A stretch of 64,000 nt of DNA, from the NCBI GenBank assembly GCA_964036315.1, contig OZ038479.1:55827246-55891245 (forward strand), given 5' to 3'. This document shows, one piece after another, positions 1 through 11,322 of the stretch. A program made the translations under genes and the position numbers. This DNA is from Acanthosepion esculentum. Lineage: Eukaryota > Mollusca > Cephalopoda > Sepiida > Sepiidae. Below the pieces are notes generated by a model. It was not told the DNA's origin, did no database searches, and worked only from the letters and a program-made list of their open reading frames with translations. Position 1 is the stretch's first letter. Every line of letters begins with the position of its first letter.

Positions 1-1224
1 TAAAAAAGAAAACAATTCTTGTAAAAATTCATTTTTCATCGGAAAAATATTTTGGCTTCAGACATAATTATCCTTTACAAAGCCATTAAAAGTTTTTCTA
101 ATTAAATAATCTTTTACTTAGTTTTATTGGGTTTTACTTTTGTATTTTACAATTCAGAGCTGAATTGGCAGCTGTTTATTTTGATTTTACAAAATAAAAA
201 AATCAATGATTTATATTCTTCAAAGTCTTCTGCTTTTAACTAATATAATCACCAAAAGGCACACCGTCGAATTTCTCGTGTTTTCATAAAAGTAAGTAAC
301 AGATGTAAAAAAAAAACAAACTATCATGACATTCTAAAAAAAAAATTTCCCCAAAATAATTTCGTTCTTTTGTAAATAAGTCCTGAAAGATTCATTAAAA
401 TCCGACAATTATTTGATTTTTGCAAGAATTTCAAAATCAATGTGTTTTTCATTTGAAAAAAAAAAACGCTAAAAAACACTAATGGTAAATATCACGTCCA
501 CCGCTGACGTAAAAAAAAAGATTTTTAATCAAAATCTTGAACGTCCTAGAAAGGATGAAAAAAAAAATGAATTAAAATAATCAGAAAATACTTTCCTCTT
601 AGTCTTCTTAACTCTTAAAACATAAACTAAACATTTTGACGATGAAACTTCGTTTTTTTATTAAGTTTGGCGCCTTTTTTCATCATGCTATGCTATTTTT
701 TTTTCGGCGAATTGATGGAGATATTGGCGGACCCATAAACTCATGAAGTACCCGACAGAAATGAATTACTTTATTACCGACCACCATACATTTTTTGTTT
801 TGTTCGTTTGATTTTTTTTCCTGGCCAAACTTGTGACTTTTTTCTGTAACATTATTACCGCCTAAAAAGTATTAACGATTTTGTTTGACATTTAAAAAAA
901 TTAATGTAAAAAAATAAATTGCATTTTTGTTAACACGGAGTTTTAGAGCTTGCTTTCTATTTTTGAGCAAAATACATCTTAGCTATCTTCCTATGATTTT
1001 TAATTAGAAATAAATAATAAAAAAAAAACTTAAAAGCTAAATAACAAAACAAAATCTAACTAATTTGTTTTTAGTATTTTTAATGACAATGACTTGGAGG
1101 AAATCCCAACTGAGTTTATTTATTTCTTAACGCTAACAGCGAAACAAAAAGGAAAGAAATAATCGCAAGGTAAGTTAGTAAATAACTTATTTCGTTTTCA
1201 CCAGAATTCTTTAATCTTCCACTT
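1..1224 (-). other. Intron 1 (R1 sequence) of an off-window zinc-finger gene
   Basis: AT-rich sequence shared with the regions just below each other exon-1 block (22.2-22.8, 38.3-39.9 and 58.6-59.5 kb). Diagnostic pieces are 'aagtcctgaaag' followed by 'ttgcaagaattt' near 377-450, and 'attttgacgatgaaact' near 632. By position it lies immediately downstream, on the minus strand, of a conserved splice donor, so I read it as the start of intron 1 of a gene whose coding exon lies left of the window. No coding potential seen. Confidence 0.55.
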
Positions 1225-1226
1225 AC

Positions 1227-1335
1227 CTTTCAGACGAGAAAATGTAATGCGAAAAACAAAATGGGATGATTGCTCATTTTTTTTGTCAACCTAACCAACG
1301 TTTCTATTGTTCGTTCAGTTCATAATGTCAATGTT
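1227..1335 (-). other. Candidate non-coding exon 1, copy I (5' splice site at 1221-1226)
   Basis: On the minus strand the sequence reads CTGAAAG then GTAAGTGG, a near-consensus donor, at the same place in a block that recurs at 22779, 39892 and 59503. Upstream conserved pieces include the reverse complement of 'gttcgttcagttcataat' (about 1310-1327). The matching 3' splice site and finger exon would be left of base 1. The transcription start is not determinable, so the upper boundary is approximate. Confidence 0.5.
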
Positions 1336-1535
1336 GAATGAAATAACTCCCAAAAAGAAGAAATTAAGAAAGTAGTTGGAAAACCAAAGAATACAAACAG
1401 AGAATTTTTGCTTTTCAAAATAATAATAATAATGCAAGAAGAGTAAGGTAAAAAAAAACAAAACAATTAAGCGGTGTCTGACAAGATTTCGTTCCTTGTA
1501 ATTAAAATCCTTATTTCTTGGCATTTACCGAGCAA
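1336..1535 (-). promoter_or_regulatory. Putative promoter block of the zinc-finger family, copy I
   Basis: Contains a conserved element at 1471-1499 ('gcggtgt', then 'gacaagattt', then 'gttcctt') found at a similar distance (about 200-270 bases) from all four donor sites: 22984-23010, 40136-40162 and 59682-59707. Conservation ends near 1535, where another repeat begins. Promoter function is inferred from position only. Confidence 0.35.
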
Positions 1536-1539
1536 AGTT

Positions 1540-2030
1540 ATCAGGGCCGACGCATACTACCCCTGATATGGGAGACCGCCTGATTGGGAGCCCTAGGCTG
1601 TGCTTTGTGACCCTTGCTATCTTAGAAATTTTCACGGATTTCGACGTCATTCTGCGGTCATTTTTTCTGCACAAATCCGCAAAATAGGTTTTGTTTGATC
1701 ATCCCAGGTCTTGAAAAAACACTATATAAATTTTTTTTGCTGATAATGTAAAATAAAATGTGTTCAAATTATTCAACTTTTTAACAAGAGATATCTCATG
1801 TTGATGGCAAAAAATGCTGCAAAATGTTTACTTAAGATGGAATGATCTATTATGACATGTTTCTAATTTATATTTAGATGTATTTATTTTCAATTTCTTC
1901 AGTTGAATTGTTTGCCTATATTGCAGATGATCCATTATTTTAGATAATTAGGTTACAATATAAAATTTGTATTTTATATGAATACTACCTTATGGAAATT
2001 GAGATATATAGTGGGTTACCCAATCTGTAT
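1540..2030 (+). repeat. Dispersed repeat family D, copy 1
   Basis: Shares order and wording with 9270-9745, 25985-26372 (minus), 50785-51140 plus 52400-52610, and 63835-64000. Landmarks are 'taagatggaatga', 'aattaggttacaat' and 'tatatgaatactacctta'. No coding capacity or terminal inverted repeat recognised, so the class is unknown. Confidence 0.6.
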
Positions 2031-3086
2031 TGGTTATAAATACAAATAAAACTGACCCTCTACTATTTTTATGTAACAAAGACAACAACAAGAGAAATAA
2101 TCAAGTAGAAGAAATTGTTCAACAATAAATATTTTTTTATAAACACAACATATACATAATATATAGTGCAAAAGTTGTTAAAACACATTAGACTTCTTTG
2201 GTGTGTGATACTGAAAGAATTTAAGTTGCTGAACTGTATGTGTGAAAATGAGAAAGTGTAGTTAAGTATATTTGTTGTTATAGGAAAATTAAACAGTTGT
2301 TTTTTTTGTATTAAATAGAATAAATTGTTCTTGACTCACTGATTGTTACAGAGTTGTCACTCTTTTTTTACCGGAGATTCTTGTTGTGGAATAGAATATT
2401 TTAGTTCGTTTCCTTTGTTGTGTTGATTTCCAATGAAGTCAAGTGAATTAGTTCAATATTTTAAGTGCCCACTGACCAAGTCACATCGAAGTTTCGTTTG
2501 TATTAGTTCTCTTGGTCACGTGTGTGTGGGGGGGAACCGTGAACATGTTTACATTTTATGTCGTCAACTAGAGATCAAAATTTGGGTCGGTACCTTCGGA
2601 CGTATCTAACGACACCTAATTAATATTTTACAACCAATCAAAATGCATCAGTTGTTATACTTGTTTGGGAGCCTCTATGTGTTTAGCTTGCACAAAATTT
2701 AAGATTTAAAAAAAAATGTCGGAATCTGATTCTACAGATGTAGTGCTGGGAAATCAGTCCCGGCTTTCCCGCATCCAAGGGTTGAGGTTAAAAAATTACG
2801 ACAAAACGTGAGAAAAAAAAACAGCAAGATTAGAGCGGACAAACTCTCTCATTTAGGTGCGGACGAATAAAGAAAAAACTCCTGCTCGGTGTGTAACAAT
2901 AAAAGAAGAAAGTGTTTATTTACAAACAAAAAGGGTAAAAAGGGGTAAAGACTGTAAGAGTGAAAGAAAGGGAAAAGAGAAAATGTCCTTTAAGGGAAGA
3001 GAAAATGTTCATAACCGAAAAAAAGGCTTGCTCAAAATATTTCTCTGAGCGTCTAAAAGGTTCTTTAAGCGAGTAGTAGAATTTTG
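2031..3086. other. Intergenic, nothing recognised
   Basis: AT-rich in the left part, less so after 2500, with a purine-rich stretch at 2810-3020. The short reading frame at 2857-3048 follows that purine bias and resembles no known protein. Confidence 0.4.
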
Positions 3087-3347
3087 TTAAGGTTTAGAAA
3101 CACTCACAGTTCTTGTAGAGTAGGAAAATTGTTGGTAGATATAGGAATCTTGCAGTTGAGTGAGTTCGTAGGTCGACGATAGAAGTCCAGTGGGCTCATC
3201 AGAAGGAGTGGTGAAGAGATGCAGCTTTGAATTTGTCTTGAATTGTGGCCGACGTTCGTTCTTCGTTCTTGAGCCCCTTAGTAGGTAGTTCTTCTTTGGT
3301 TGAAAGTGGTTCTGAAGTTGACTGGAGCTCCCTATCATCGACCTCAC
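3087..3347 (-). other. Unassigned 86-codon open frame
   Basis: Open frame with no recognised domain, signal peptide or membrane segment, though base composition is more balanced than the surroundings. No splice or promoter context supports it. Could be chance, or an exon or repeat fragment. Confidence 0.12.
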
Positions 3348-3454
3348 AGACGGCGGGCTGAAGTCTCACTGCCAAATAGGCAAAGATTCTCCAAATTTAT
3401 GGAGATTTGGTAGGCTCCAATGGATCGGGGACTTTTCCCTCCAAAATCGCTGTA

Positions 3455-3745
3455 CACATTTCCTGGCCCCTCTATTGGTCAGAAAACATATTCTTACCTC
3501 TGATAATAATCAGGGCTCTGGGAGCCAGTTTTGAAAGTAATGAAAACAGGTTGGAGTGAACAAGCTGTGAGGTTGTTCCCAGATTTTATGGCACCATGGA
3601 AAGAATAATGGTGGTGGAATTCCTTTTTATATTTTCCAGCTCTCTCGTTAGTCAGAAAATATATTCTTATCTCTGATAAGAATCAAGGCTTTGGGATCCG
3701 GTTTTGAAAGTAAAAAGAGAGGTTGGAGTGAGGATAGAAAAAATA
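3455..3745 (+). repeat. Two-copy tandem repeat, about 172 bp
   Basis: 'gtcagaaaa' followed by 'atattctta' and 'ctctgataa' occurs near 3478 and again near 3650. Both are followed by 'ggttttgaaagta' or 'agttttgaaagta' and then 'ggttggagtga'. Copies are diverged. Confidence 0.6.
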
Positions 3746-4143
3746 GCGAGAATGTGAACTTGTAAAATATTGTTCTCAAATTAAATTCCAACAGTAGTAG
3801 AGTGGGGGCCCCTTATCATAGATTTGGGGGGCACATACAACCCTGGCCTCAATGCTGAAAGTTATTCAAAAGTAAACATATGAAATTTCTTTATGGCCAC
3901 TGATATTGGCAGCACAAAGGGTTCATCCTGTCATTTTCATGAAGTAGATTTCAAATGAAATTGAAATATTATTGAAACCTAATTATCTGCAATAATCATC
4001 ACTCTGACTGAACTGATAGACTGAATCATTTCTGGGAATAGGAGTATTCCTCATTTAAACACAATCTACTGTCGTCATATTATTATTGTCTGATTGGGAT
4101 AACCTTCAGGGAATTTCGAACTGAACAGTTTATTGAATCTATA
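3746..4143. other. Intergenic with a family D end fragment
   Basis: 'gtagtagagtggggg' near 3794, followed by 'atcatagatttggggg', matches the right end of family D (compare about 9677-9715 and 52550-52590). The rest is unrecognised. Confidence 0.4.
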
Positions 4144-4152
4144 GGTATAGAT

Positions 4153-4435
4153 ATGGGAGGCATGGTGGAGTAATGGATAGCGGCTCGAATTGAGGAATTG
4201 GAGAGCTGAGTTTGAATTCATTACGTGTTAATATCCTTGGGTATGAATCCTCTTCTTTTCCCCTATCCAAGCTATAGGTAAATAGCAGGACAGACTGGGT
4301 CCTATAGCCTAGGATGGCAACTGGCCTACCGCAGAAAGAAATGGCAACCTACTGCGGTAAAAAATCTGCCTCGTCAGTCAGTCATTGAAAGATACATGAT
4401 TGCCTAAGCGTATATCACACGTGGCACATAACTGA
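4153..4435 (+). repeat. SINE-A copy 1 (tRNA-headed SINE)
   Basis: The head has tRNA-like promoter boxes: 'tggagtaatgg' resembles box A and 'gtttgaattc' resembles box B. A conserved middle follows ('aaatagcaggacaga', 'atggcaactgg', 'agaaatggcaacctact'), then a tail ending 'gtggcacataactg'. Flanked by a probable 9-bp target duplication with one mismatch (GGTATAGAT at 4144-4152, GGTGTAGAT at 4436-4444). Octopus SINEs of the OR/OK or Ceph type are the obvious comparison; I did not confirm the family. Confidence 0.75.
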
Positions 4436-4444
4436 GGTGTAGAT

Positions 4445-4840
4445 TCTTCTCATAGGGTTTTAGATAGAATCGCTTACCTAGTGAGTAGAGTTAGTGCCCT
4501 TTGCAGTTAGAGAATTAGTCCAAACCCGAGAAAGGGTTGGAACAAGATGTACCATGACCAAGGTCTTGTTCTAACCCTTCTTTTTCATTTGTCTCTAAAT
4601 TTATTATTTTATTGCTCAGCACATGGAGTTGGAGAAGAATGTTTCAATTTCAAACAGCAAAATTGTGTGTCTGTATGCATAGAGTTATGACTTCTTTGTA
4701 ACCCTATGTTCTTGTGCCATAAATCAATTAACTTCAAAAGTAATGGAAAAGCCAATAATTTGTTCAAGTTCTTGAGAAAGGTCACTCCCTGACTGTAAAT
4801 TCAATTTTTATCATATATGGAATATGAGTAAAAATCTAAA
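4445..4840 (+). repeat. Dispersed repeat also present near 9.1 kb
   Basis: The stretch 'tctctaaatttatta' to 'gctcagcacatgg' (about 4590-4626) and 'gaatgtttcaat' recur at 9130-9215 in the same order, in each case followed by TG-rich sequence. Related wording appears at 5280-5390 and 9785-9935. Class unknown. Confidence 0.45.
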
Positions 4841-4843
4841 TAT

Positions 4844-5098
4844 TTCAGAAGCTTTATTTTTTAATTTGCTAATGTTGTAATTGGATAGTACTTACAGATT
4901 TTTAATGCATTTAACAGTTTATACATATAGCATGACAGACAACCTTACACATGAACAAAAATTGCAAACTTGCAGAAGCTTTGTTTTTCAATTTGCTAAA
5001 GATGTAACTGGGTAGTACATACGTATTTTTTAACACATTTAGTAGTTTATAGCTACAGCATGACATGCAAACTTAACACTAACAAAAAGAAGTTCTAG
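4844..5098 (+). repeat. Two-copy tandem repeat, about 130 bp
   Basis: 'cagaagcttt' followed by 'aatttgcta' and 'gtaa' appears at about 4848 and 4974. Both units continue with 'agtact' or 'agtaca', 'catttag' or 'catttaa', and 'agcatgaca'. Moderately diverged. Confidence 0.6.
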
Positions 5099-5548
5099 AA
5101 AGCCCCCCAAAATCATAGTATGACGATACATATATACGATTTTAGAAATTTTGTGTTAGTGATCACATTTTTCGTAAAATAAACTGAATTAAACCCTTCT
5201 TCATCATTTTAAAACAAAAAACCATCAAATTGTGATAAAAGAAATCAACTACTTTAAAAGTCATAACCCTAGTGTGCACGTACATTAAATAGTACAAATA
5301 CATGTAAGTCAGTCACACACAACACAAACATTTGCATATACATTGTATAAGCGCATGCAAATTCATATGCTGATAGTGCATGATGGACATATAAATCAGC
5401 TTTTCATTTTTACTAATAATTTCAGATTTCAAATAATGTTTCCGCAAGATAAAAGTACAATCTCAATGTTAATGATTAAAGATTCCACTTAATGAAAATT
5501 GGTTCTTATGAATTATTAAAATACAAATTTCAAAACACAGAATAAACA
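5099..5548. other. Intergenic, nothing recognised
   Basis: AT-rich, with a short dispersed motif at 5280-5390 also seen near 9785-9935. No gene evidence. Confidence 0.4.
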
Positions 5549-5742
5549 AAAATATATCTATTTCTGAGATGTGATTTTGTAACTATTTACATTGTTTGCA
5601 CTATTGTCCTCATCTTTATTGTCATATTCATGGTGTTTCGGCTCTTGTATGCTCCGGCCTTCTTCAGGTGATATACACTGGAATTTCAAACCAAACCGTT
5701 TCATCCACCGAGGTAGATTGTTCTAGTTTCATGTGTCATTGG
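5549..5742 (-). repeat. SINE-B copy, 3' part, inverted
   Basis: The reverse complement carries the SINE-B core ('cctgaagaaggccgg', a 'ccgaaacac' variant, 'aagatgaggacaatagt') and the tail 'atctcagaaatag'. The tRNA-like head is missing. It abuts the next copy in the opposite direction. Confidence 0.7.
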
Positions 5743-5744
5743 GA

Positions 5745-6062
5745 ATAAAGGCATTGGTTGAAGTAATCCAGTGACTTGACATAAAGAGTTGTGAGTTCAA
5801 TACCTGGCCACAGCAGAGATGAACAAAAAACTTAGAGAGTGGTATTTATAAAGGGAAACAACTGAAACTGAGATATCCAGAAAAGGCATGGCACGTGGAA
5901 CTAGAACAATCGACCCTGGTGGACGAAATAAAGTGTTCAGTCAAAATTCCAACATATATCACCTGAAGAAGGCTGGAGTGTGAAATGGCCGAAACATTGT
6001 GAATATGACAATCAAGATGAGGACAACAGTCTGCACAGTGAAAATAGTATAAATAAACAAAA
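5745..6062 (+). repeat. SINE-B copy, near full length
   Basis: tRNA-like head with a box B equivalent 'gagttcaatacc', a central 'atggcacgtggaactaga', the core 'cctgaagaaggctgg', and the end 'gtctgcacagtgaaaatag'. With the preceding inverted copy it makes a long imperfect inverted repeat. Confidence 0.75.
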
Positions 6063-7937
6063 ATATTCAAAAATTACTTTTTAGATTTTTAGATTACATC
6101 CATACTTTATAAATTGTTTCTAATCTATGTTGCATGTTTAAAGCTTGTAAAATATAAAGACTTGAATGTTGTGATAAAAACATGATGAAAAAAAAGTAAA
6201 TTATTGAGGAATTAAAAAAAAATTAAAAATACTTTGTCTACCCCCCCCCCCCCACCAAATAGTGGGTGGGATGAAATATTCTTTACAATATTTCTATTTC
6301 ACACTTATATAAAAATAATGGTAAACATGGATAAATGTGCCCACAATATGACATAGTGTTAAAAAGGATGATTTTTTTCAATGACACTGCTTTTTTAACA
6401 ACCTTCACTTTTTTGTTTTAAAAAGTGATGATTAAAATTGGAATAAAAGCTAAACACATGGTGAAAGTAAATTTATACATTTCCTTTTTTGTTCTTGAGA
6501 ATTTACAACAAAAGTATTAAACACTATTTTTGTATTAGATTGTAGCAATCTCCACTTTTTTGCATAAAATTGTATAAAATTAGATATTGATAAGAAAGTG
6601 GTAGTGGGATGCTAAAACCTCACGTTTTCCTCCCTTTCAAGTTCCTCCTTAGTCTAGGAGGTGAATTGGGTCCCATGCAAACATTCACAGCAAGAGATTT
6701 TGATTTCAGATATTGTAAATGTACTATGTGAGATTCATAAAAACGTAGGTGCTGTGTCTGGGTTGATGGTCAGTTTTCTGCTATTTGGAATTCAAAATGG
6801 CCGCTATTTATTTGCGGGAGTGCTTACTTTAAAGCCAATACCTTCTTGCTGTATTGACCAATTTCAGCAAACCTGGTGGCATTTTGTAGATCTTTGATAA
6901 TTATATCCAGAAAATATATTATAAATAAAATAATGTAATTAATTATATCATTAATGCAAGAAAATATCAAATTTTAGTGAGAAATGCCAAAAAATATTTT
7001 CATTTTATTTGCATAGAAAATTAAGTCACAGCATTTTGTGTTATTTTTTACTGAATTTTAAATTTTCAAATAAAATTTGGTGACGTCATGTGCCATAGCT
7101 GTAATCAGCAAAATTTTTATAATACAAAAACATTTATGTATCATTTATTTTTCTTCTTGTCAGACTTCATTATCATGTCATGAGTAAATTCATCCAAATT
7201 TAGGCAAATAAATCAGAGCAAATTTGGGTAAGATTTATGTTGACATCATAAAAATTCTCACGTCAGCCGATATTTTTTAAAGTATTATTTTGTTTTGTCA
7301 GTACAGTACCTATATCCCTTCAAAGTTTCATGGCCATAGCTTTTACCTCTTGACCCCGACTATGAATGATGTAAAAGTCTTTGATAGGGAAAACTAAACA
7401 TATTTGGTATTTTCTCTAACCCTGGCTCCTGTTATTAAAAAAATTATTTTGTCTTTATTTTCAGATAATTTTATAATTTATACTCTTACTAAAAGTATTG
7501 CAAATTGAAATGTCAGACAGTTTACCAGACCCATCATGTATTGTCCAGCTCATTCCAGAAAAGAAGAGCATGAATGTATCGTGGTTTAGCAAAAGATTTT
7601 TATTTCCCTAAATTTTTGGTATTTTTGTCCATATTTTTCTACATCGTGCGAATACCCAGGCCACCACAGTTCCAATTCTAATGATCTCTGTGTTGCTATT
7701 ATTCCACAATGATGAGCATCGTGTATGCTTTTTATGACATCTTTTTTTTAATGTCTCTGGTAGTATTAAAACAACTCCATTGCATAGTAGACCCTTCTTT
7801 ATAGTTAATTTGTGCCTTATCTCTTTATAGGGTCTCTTTCTTAGAACAATCACTCCATTTATTTCTTTTTATTCTACATGCAACCTAGATTAATACCGAA
7901 TTATGGTTTGGTTTGATTTGTTTTATGGCATATCAAC
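6063..7937. other. Intergenic, nothing recognised
   Basis: AT-rich. It includes a 13-base C run at 6241-6253 and short open frames (6661-6897 plus, 7608-7853 minus) with no recognisable domains. 7922-7936 resembles a segment next to other repeats ('catatcaacc'). Confidence 0.4.
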
Positions 7938-8094
7938 CTTCAATAGCAGGACAGACAGGGTTCTATAGCCTTGTATAGAAACTGGTCTGTCACAGAAAGA
8001 AATGGCAACCTACTGTGGGAAAAAATCTGCCTCGTCAGTAACGTATTGAAAGATACATGATTGCCTAAGCGTGTATCACGCATGGCACATAGCT
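7938..8094 (+). repeat. SINE-A copy 2, 5'-truncated
   Basis: Begins inside the middle domain at 'caatagcaggacagac' and runs through 'agaaatggcaacctact' to 'catggcacatagctg'. The tRNA-like head is absent, as expected for a 5'-truncated retroposed copy. Confidence 0.7.
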
Positions 8095-9095
8095 GAATAT
8101 TCACCTCATGGTCAATTGGTTTTCTTTTCCCGCCTTGGTTGGGGCTGGTGTGTCATCTCAGTAGGGTTGATTCAGGTCTCTTCAAATCTTATGATATTAG
8201 GATTGATTGCGATGTTTAGTATGAACCCTTTATATTGTGTACTATGGATAAGATTGTACAACCCCCATCAAAGATTACACAAACACCTATCGAGGATTAT
8301 ACAACTCTGTCCATAGGTTTAGTAAACTTTTGTCTCTTTCATCCAGGCGCTTGTTGGAACTCAGGCTGGAAAAAGAATTCCATCAATGAAATGCAAAACA
8401 CTGTTAATAACTCTGACAACAGGTTCATTGAATAAAACAAATGGTTGAAATAAATGTCTATTAGCTACTGTAGATCAAAATACGCTATGCAGGAATGGTG
8501 AATTGGAGATTCGGGTTGGAACCATTAAAGTGTTGTTCAGTCAATTCTTTGGTTATGCATGGGAAATTTCTAATTGTAATCACTCAAGTAATAGCCAGCT
8601 CCTTGACCTTTCTCAATTCTTCTGTTATGTATATGTCTGTGTTTTTGTACTGGTGCAGAAATTGCAGGTGTACTCTTCAGCAATAACTGTCTTACAAGCA
8701 ATTCGGGGCCTTACCAATCTACTGAAATGTCGGCCATCTACCCGGGTCTGACATCTGATCCATGCTCAGAGAAGAATGACTACCCAGCGAATATACACTG
8801 GCCATATATATAGATAAATCTTTCCCAATAAAAACAATTGATGACTTTCTTTACCTACACAGATGACAGAAAATGACAATTCACAATGTTTTTTGAACTA
8901 CTAATATTTACAAAAGTGTAACCTAAAATTCACTTTATCCTAGACAGAACAGACTGAAATGATTACCAATACAGTACGAATGCTACCTTAACATAAGGTA
9001 AGAGAAAGAAGAGCTGGCAGTTTTTATTTACTTCCTTTATTTCACAGCCATAAACACATGTAAGCAAAGAGACAATTTTATAGACATGATGGCTG
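8095..9095. other. Intergenic, nothing recognised
   Basis: Less AT-biased than average. Several overlapping short frames (8071-8751) look like nothing known and share no frame or motif with one another. No gene call. Confidence 0.35.
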
Positions 9096-9268
9096 TTAAA
9101 TTTTTATGTTCTTTCTTTTTCATTTCTTTTCTCTAAATTTATGATTTTATTGCTCATCTCATGGTAATGGTTGTCCAGACTGAGTGGGATAAGAATGTTT
9201 CAATGTCCTATTTCAAACAGTGAAAGTATGTGTGTGCGTGTGTATGTGTGTGTGCAGGACTAGTGCAT
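9096..9268 (+). repeat. Dispersed repeat (see 4445-4840) with TG-rich tail
   Basis: Same order of 'ctctaaatttatgatt', 'gctcatctcatgg' and 'aagaatgtttcaat' as at 4.6 kb, followed by imperfect TG repeats at about 9226-9254. Confidence 0.45.
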
Positions 9269-9269
9269 A

Positions 9270-9745
9270 CTACCCATGCTTTTTTCTACCTACATTTATA
9301 TATGTTACTAATTAAACTAAGCAAAACTAAAATTAAAGGATGAAAATATTTTATGGAATTTTTTTTGACCAAATCTATGAATTTGTTTTGCTCATGTTAA
9401 ATCTTGAAAATAAACCAATTGATTGTTATAAAAGTCACTATTTTTTATCCCTAATGTAGGCTCTTCAACAAGAAAAATTGCAACAAAATGTTGTTGATAT
9501 ATTTAAGATGGAATGAACTATTATATGTCTCTAATTTGTATTTAGATACATTGCATTTATTTTCAATTTTTCTAGTTAAATTGTTCACATATATTGCATA
9601 TGATCCCTTATTGTACATAATTAGGTTACAATAAAATTTGTATTTTATATGAATACTACCTTATGAAAATTGAGATGTAGTAGAGTGGGGGACTCTGTAT
9701 CATATGTGGGGGGTCATAGTTTCGGGGGTGGGCATGAGATGCTTG
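9270..9745 (+). repeat. Dispersed repeat family D, copy 2
   Basis: Best-preserved copy. It runs from 'tttttctacctacattt' through 'gaatttgttttgctcatg', 'taagatggaatga' and 'aattaggttacaat' to 'gtagtagagtggggg'. No terminal inverted repeats or reading frame found. Confidence 0.65.
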
Positions 9746-10036
9746 CACCAGCCATGTGTGTGCATGTTATATGTATGGTAGAAATACATTTAAGTCACTC
9801 ATGCGCAAAGACAGTTTATCTTCTCTTTTTTTAATCTCCAAATCTACAGCTTTATTGCTCCACCCAGGGTAGGAACTGTCCCAACACAAACATATGCATA
9901 CATATTGCATGCATGCAAAAACATGCAGTTAGTGCATGAGAGTTTATCTGGGAAATTTGGAAGATTTAATATTTTGTCTACCACCACACAAGAAGGTGCT
10001 GAAAGACTTTTAGCTATGTTTGTATTTCATGCTTAG

Positions 10037-10070
<34 letters not shown>

Positions 10071-10279
10071 AAAAAAGAAAACTGACTAACGCATTTGATA
10101 ATTGATGGGTAATAATTTATCTATGGCATTGTTTAATGTCTATATATGGACAACACATAAAAAGCAGTGGAGATACATTTTAAACTATGAAAATGTCCCA
10201 AAAGGAGTAAAGACATGAAAATAAAACTATTGCCTGATTCAATCGGACGAAGGTTAAAAATTGCATGATATTAATTATA
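9746..10279. other. Intergenic with an ATA microsatellite
   Basis: Contains an (ATA)n run at about 10036-10068. The rest is unrecognised AT-rich sequence leading into a tandem array. Confidence 0.5.
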
Positions 10280-11034
10280 CCAAATATAGAAGGTTGAAAC
10301 CTAACAACAAAAAACTATGGAAAACAGAATCAGCAAGCAGAGTCCAAATTCTATCTTAGATACTTTGTGTTCACTTTCCGAAAATATCTCAAATGTATTA
10401 ACACATTTTATTAAGAACCCTGAAAATCAGAAAATTCTTCAGAAAATATTTTCTTTCTATGAAGGCTTCCTTACACCAAATATAGAAAGGCTTTATAGTA
10501 AACAATATGGGAAATTGAATCAGTGAATAGAGTTCCAATTCTGGCTTAGTTTCTATTTACTTTGCATTAATATCTTAAATATATTAAGACATTTTATTAA
10601 AAGACCCTGAAAAGGAATGTTCATCAGAATATATTTTGTTTCTATGAAGGCTTCCTTACACCAAATATAGAAAGGCTTTATAGTAAACAATATGGGAAAT
10701 TGAATCAGTGAATAGAGTTCCAATTCTGGCTTAGTTTCTATTTACTTTGCATTAATATCTTAAATATATTAAGACATTTTATTAAAAGACCCTGAAAAGG
10801 AATGTTCATCAGAATATATTTTGTTTATATGAAGGCTTTCTTACACCAGATATAGGAGGGTTTCATGGCATAACAGTTAACAATATGGAAAAGTAAATCG
10901 GTGAATAGAGTTGAAATATCTGACTGAGATAGTTTCTATTCATTTTGCATTAATATCGCCAATGTATTAAGACATTTTATTAAAAGACCCTGAAAAGGAA
11001 TGTTTATCAAAAAATATTTTGTTTATATGAAATT
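10280..11034 (+). repeat. Four-copy tandem array, about 185-bp unit
   Basis: Unit starts ('ccaaatata' or 'ccagatata') fall at 10280, 10476, 10661 and 10846, giving spacings near 196, 185 and 185. Copies 2 and 3 are almost identical over long stretches ('aagacattttattaaaaga', 'aaaaggaatgttcatcag'). The first copy is open for 69 codons (10317-10526), which I regard as incidental. The array sits just beyond the 3' end of ZNF-A. Confidence 0.8.
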
Positions 11035-11315
11035 AATCAAAATTCATATTTACCAGATTCTTGAAAAAATGAGTTTATTTCATCCATATACAAAAAATAC
11101 ATCTCAAAATCTTTTTGATGTGTCCTGCTTGCATTTGTATGTATAAATTATTGACTGACCTGCATTAAGTAAATATACATATTTTTCTTTGTAATATGCC
11201 TGTGCCTTTGTTTTCAATGCAAATGCAGATTTGTACAGTTGTCATTTCAAATATAACATGTTCATTAAAAATGTTTATCCACAAAATTGTTAAAAATATA
11301 TTTTAAGTTAGCATG

Positions 11316-11321
11316 TTTATT
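11316..11321 (-). terminator. Probable poly(A) signal of ZNF-A
   Basis: AATAAA on the minus strand inside a stretch ('atgtttattt' then 'aatgagaaat' on plus) conserved at the homologous place downstream of ZNF-B (29807-29812). Position and conservation support it; no transcript evidence. Confidence 0.45.
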
Positions 11322-11322
11322 T

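Noticed and set aside
10317..10526. 69-codon frame
   Set aside because: Lies in the first unit of the 185-bp tandem array; the other units do not keep it open.
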